Below are positions 4,863-6,253 of a stretch of 6,253 nucleotides of DNA, piece after piece. The DNA comes from Anaerolineae bacterium (lineage in GTDB: Bacteria; Chloroflexota; Anaerolineae; JAADDB01), in NCBI GenBank assembly GCA_015486895.1, contig WFQT01000453.1:1-6253 (forward strand). Reading direction: 5' to 3'. Position 1 is the stretch's first letter. Every line of letters starts with the position of its first letter. The notes beneath the pieces were generated by a model. The model ran no database searches, had not been told where the DNA came from, and saw only the letters and a program-made list of their open reading frames with translations. Position numbers and translations under genes: made by a program.

Positions 4863-6134
4863 TCATTGCGTTGAATCTTCGTCTCGGCGTAATGCCAGCC
4901 ACAGCCCATTGAGGGGCTCCAGCTTTCTAGTGCCAAGACCAAGCCCACGTCGAATTGTCTTGCTCTCCGAGGCGAGGTCCCGCGGTCGCCACTTAGGATG
5001 GAGCGCAGCCAACAACGCTGCACCGGTGGGCGTCAGCAGCTCCACATCCACGGGGCCGCTCACATGGGGCATCCTGTGCCGCTTCAGGATTGCGATAACC
5101 GCCGGCGCCGGAACCGGTAGCACCCCGTGGGAAAACCGTATCTCCCCGCCTCCGACAGCAATCGGCGTCAAGCAAACCACGTTGTCCAAGGGTACCTTCA
5201 GGAAATCCAACCCTTTGGCAGCTCCTATGACATCCAACAGAATATCTTGGGCTTCGTGTAGAACTGATTCCTCGCCGCCGTGATAGTGCGGTATTCCCTC
5301 CTTATGGAGCCTCAAGTGATCGCTGTCGGCCAGCCAGCCATCATTGCCAAAATCTGTCTCGTCCAGTGTGCGCAGGTGCGGCTTGATATCCACTACCGGT
5401 GTGCCGTCAAACAGATCTAACGGGCCAGTGTAAATCCGATTTCCTTCAATCTGGCGTACCTCCGCTAATGTGAGCCCAAGGGGGCTAGGGCGGTTAGGGG
5501 AACGGCTCGCAAACAGCCCTACTTGTTGAGGCCTCTCGTCTACTTGCCACGGCGGGGTTACAGTTAGCGAATAGCCATGCGATTGGTGCAAATAGGAAAC
5601 CATGTAAACATAAGAGAGTTTTTCCACTCCTACGAGCCCTACTGCGAACTCTGGAAAGATCTCAACGTAGAACTCGCCTATTTCACTTTGGCGGGGCTGA
5701 TACGGTGCCTCGTGCTTATAAGGGGTGTGAGCTATGCCGATGGGCGTGACGGCTAACTCCCCGAAGTCAAGCCTGCCACCGCTGTGGGCTTGTCGCTCGG
5801 CAGCGATGAGTATCTCTAGCGTTTGTCGGGCAAGGGTGGCATAGGGAAGGCATAGGTGTTCCCTCTGGATGGCTGTCTCCAAGTACTTGCGGGCGTCGCC
5901 GGCTGTCAGATGGGGATCGTTAGTTTCCAAGTCAACCCGCAGGTGTATCCCTGGCTCTTTGCTCATGTTAACTACTTCCGCGTTTATCTTGGCTTCCCCC
6001 AGTAGGCGAGCTGCGCGCTCCATCGCTCCAATTATCACTGGCGCAGGTACCCCTAGCCCGATGAGGGCAGCAGAGAACATATCTCCAGCCATACCCATTA
6101 CCGGGTCGACGACCAGCATATTCTTGGTGCTCAT
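4863..6134 (-). CDS. LarC1-type nickel-cofactor protein with an embedded TrmO/TsaA-like domain; LarC2 part absent
   Basis: This 423-aa composite protein starts at the ATG at 6134, which has AGGAGG seven bases upstream and gives the LarC-like N-terminus. Residues 6-117 resemble LarC: LVVDPVMGMAGDMFSAALIGLGVP (7-30), then the GIH (62-64) found in LarC as R.GI.A, and a helix ending AAERQAHS (111-118). Residues about 125-283 are a complete TrmO/TsaA-like domain. From 285 LarC resumes: VLHEAQDILLDVIGAAKGLDFL (291-312), the HGVLPVPAPA segment (336-345), LLTPTGAALLAAL (366-378) and GLGLGTRKLEPLNGLWL (397-413). It ends there, without the C-terminal LarC2 domain. LarC inserts nickel into the pincer nucleotide cofactor using CTP; TrmO uses S-adenosylmethionine to N6-methylate t6A37 in tRNA. 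Which activity survives is unknown. Domain identities are well supported; function is inference. Confidence 0.85.
   Translation of the reverse strand: MSTKNMLVVDPVMGMAGDMFSAALIGLGVPAPVIIGAMERAARLLGEAKINAEVVNMSKEPGIHLRVDLETNDPHLTAGDARKYLETAIQREHLCLPYATLARQTLEILIAAERQAHSGGRLDFGELAVTPIGIAHTPYKHEAPYQPRQSEIGEFYVEIFPEFAVGLVGVEKLSYVYMVSYLHQSHGYSLTVTPPWQVDERPQQVGLFASRSPNRPSPLGLTLAEVRQIEGNRIYTGPLDLFDGTPVVDIKPHLRTLDETDFGNDGWLADSDHLRLHKEGIPHYHGGEESVLHEAQDILLDVIGAAKGLDFLKVPLDNVVCLTPIAVGGGEIRFSHGVLPVPAPAVIAILKRHRMPHVSGPVDVELLTPTGAALLAALHPKWRPRDLASESKTIRRGLGLGTRKLEPLNGLWLALRRDEDSTQ
5286..5762 (-). other. TrmO/TsaA-like (UPF0066) domain inserted within the LarC-like protein
   Basis: Residues 125-283 of the composite protein carry the TrmO motifs in family order: VTPIGIAHTPY (129-139), a PRQ (147-149) as in the family's P.Q, EIGEFYVEI (151-159), GLVGVEKLSYVYMVSYLHQS (166-185), TPPW (193-196), VGLFASRSPNRPSPLGL (205-221), LDLFDGTPVVDIKP (239-252) and Asp258. 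The SAM-binding core RSPxRPNPxG is kept except that Asn is Ser217. The domain is full length and undamaged, which argues for selection rather than a recent accidental insertion. It is flanked by HSGG (117-120) and HGGE (285-288). Confidence 0.85.
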
Positions 6135-6141
6135 TCCAAAA

Positions 6142-6147
6142 CCTCCT
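6142..6147 (-). promoter_or_regulatory. Ribosome binding site fixing the start of the LarC-TrmO gene
   Basis: Read on the minus strand, AGGAGG lies seven bases before the ATG at 6134. The frame stays open upstream to an ATG at 6218, but that codon has no comparable site. The extra 28 residues it would add do not resemble LarC. Confidence 0.8.
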
Positions 6148-6154
6148 CGTATAA

Positions 6155-6184
6155 GATATATTCGTAGATAAACGCTGATCTCAA
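6155..6184 (-). promoter_or_regulatory. Possible promoter of the LarC-TrmO gene
   Basis: On the minus strand TTGAGA (6184-6179) and TATATC (6160-6155) are 18 bases apart in an A+T-rich stretch. The start site would be near 6148, leaving a leader of only about 14 bases that barely includes the ribosome binding site. That is possible but tight, so the true promoter may lie further upstream. Confidence 0.35.
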
Positions 6185-6253
6185 ATATATTACTCAGGCA
6201 ATACGAAGACCCCTCCACCGAAAATAGACTTTCTTTCGTGTGCCGGGCAGGTC

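Noticed and set aside
4739..5283. Open frames of 94 to 124 codons on both strands across the end of the LarC-TrmO gene.
   Set aside because: Their translations are low-complexity shadows of the real minus-strand gene, without known domains.
6135..6218. An upstream start at 6218 giving a 451-aa LarC-TrmO protein.
   Set aside because: The added 28 residues are not LarC-like, and the AGGAGG at 6142-6147 is placed for the ATG at 6134.
6185..6253. Possible hairpin CGAAA...TTTCG near the right end of the window.
   Set aside because: The stem is only five bases with a 10-base loop, and there is no supporting gene boundary.

Overview
The window is bacterial accessory or metabolic DNA of moderately high G+C. 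It has strong AGGAGG-type ribosome binding sites and one textbook TTGACA-17-TATAAT promoter. There is no rRNA, tRNA, CRISPR array or recognisable mobile element. The gene content (hydantoinase-type enzyme, DrrAB-like ABC exporter with a small winged-helix regulator, MscS-type channel, LarC-related protein) would suit a Chloroflexota or deep-branching Firmicutes-like organism. That placement is a guess; nothing in the window fixes the taxon.

Layout. (1) 2-598 (+) is the C-terminal third of a hydantoinase B/oxoprolinase-family subunit, cut by the window edge. (2) 599-897 is a roughly 300-base stretch without a credible gene. (3) 898-3608 (+) is a four-gene unit behind a consensus sigma-70 promoter. 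The promoter's -10 box runs into a 31-bp imperfect dyad. The unit encodes a six-helix membrane protein, a 96-aa winged-helix regulator, an ABC ATPase and an ABC-2 permease. The natural reading is an autoregulated exporter operon: the regulator binds the dyad and blocks transcription until a signal, possibly sensed with or exported by the membrane parts, relieves it. (4) 3754-4821 (+) is an MscS-family mechanosensitive channel, probably with its own promoter. (5) 4863-6134 (-), convergent with the channel gene, encodes a 423-aa composite protein.

The composite protein is the most unusual element. Its ends match LarC1, the N-terminal part of the nickel-inserting protein of nickel-pincer cofactor synthesis. 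A complete TrmO/TsaA-like domain, of the family that N6-methylates t6A37 of tRNA using S-adenosylmethionine, is inserted in the middle. The insert sits just before the place where LarC carries its HFHE/HLHE-type motif. The usual C-terminal LarC2 domain is absent and cannot lie downstream, because the convergent mscS-type gene ends 41 bases away. No other lar gene (larA, larB, larE) is in the window, so the role of the fusion stays open.
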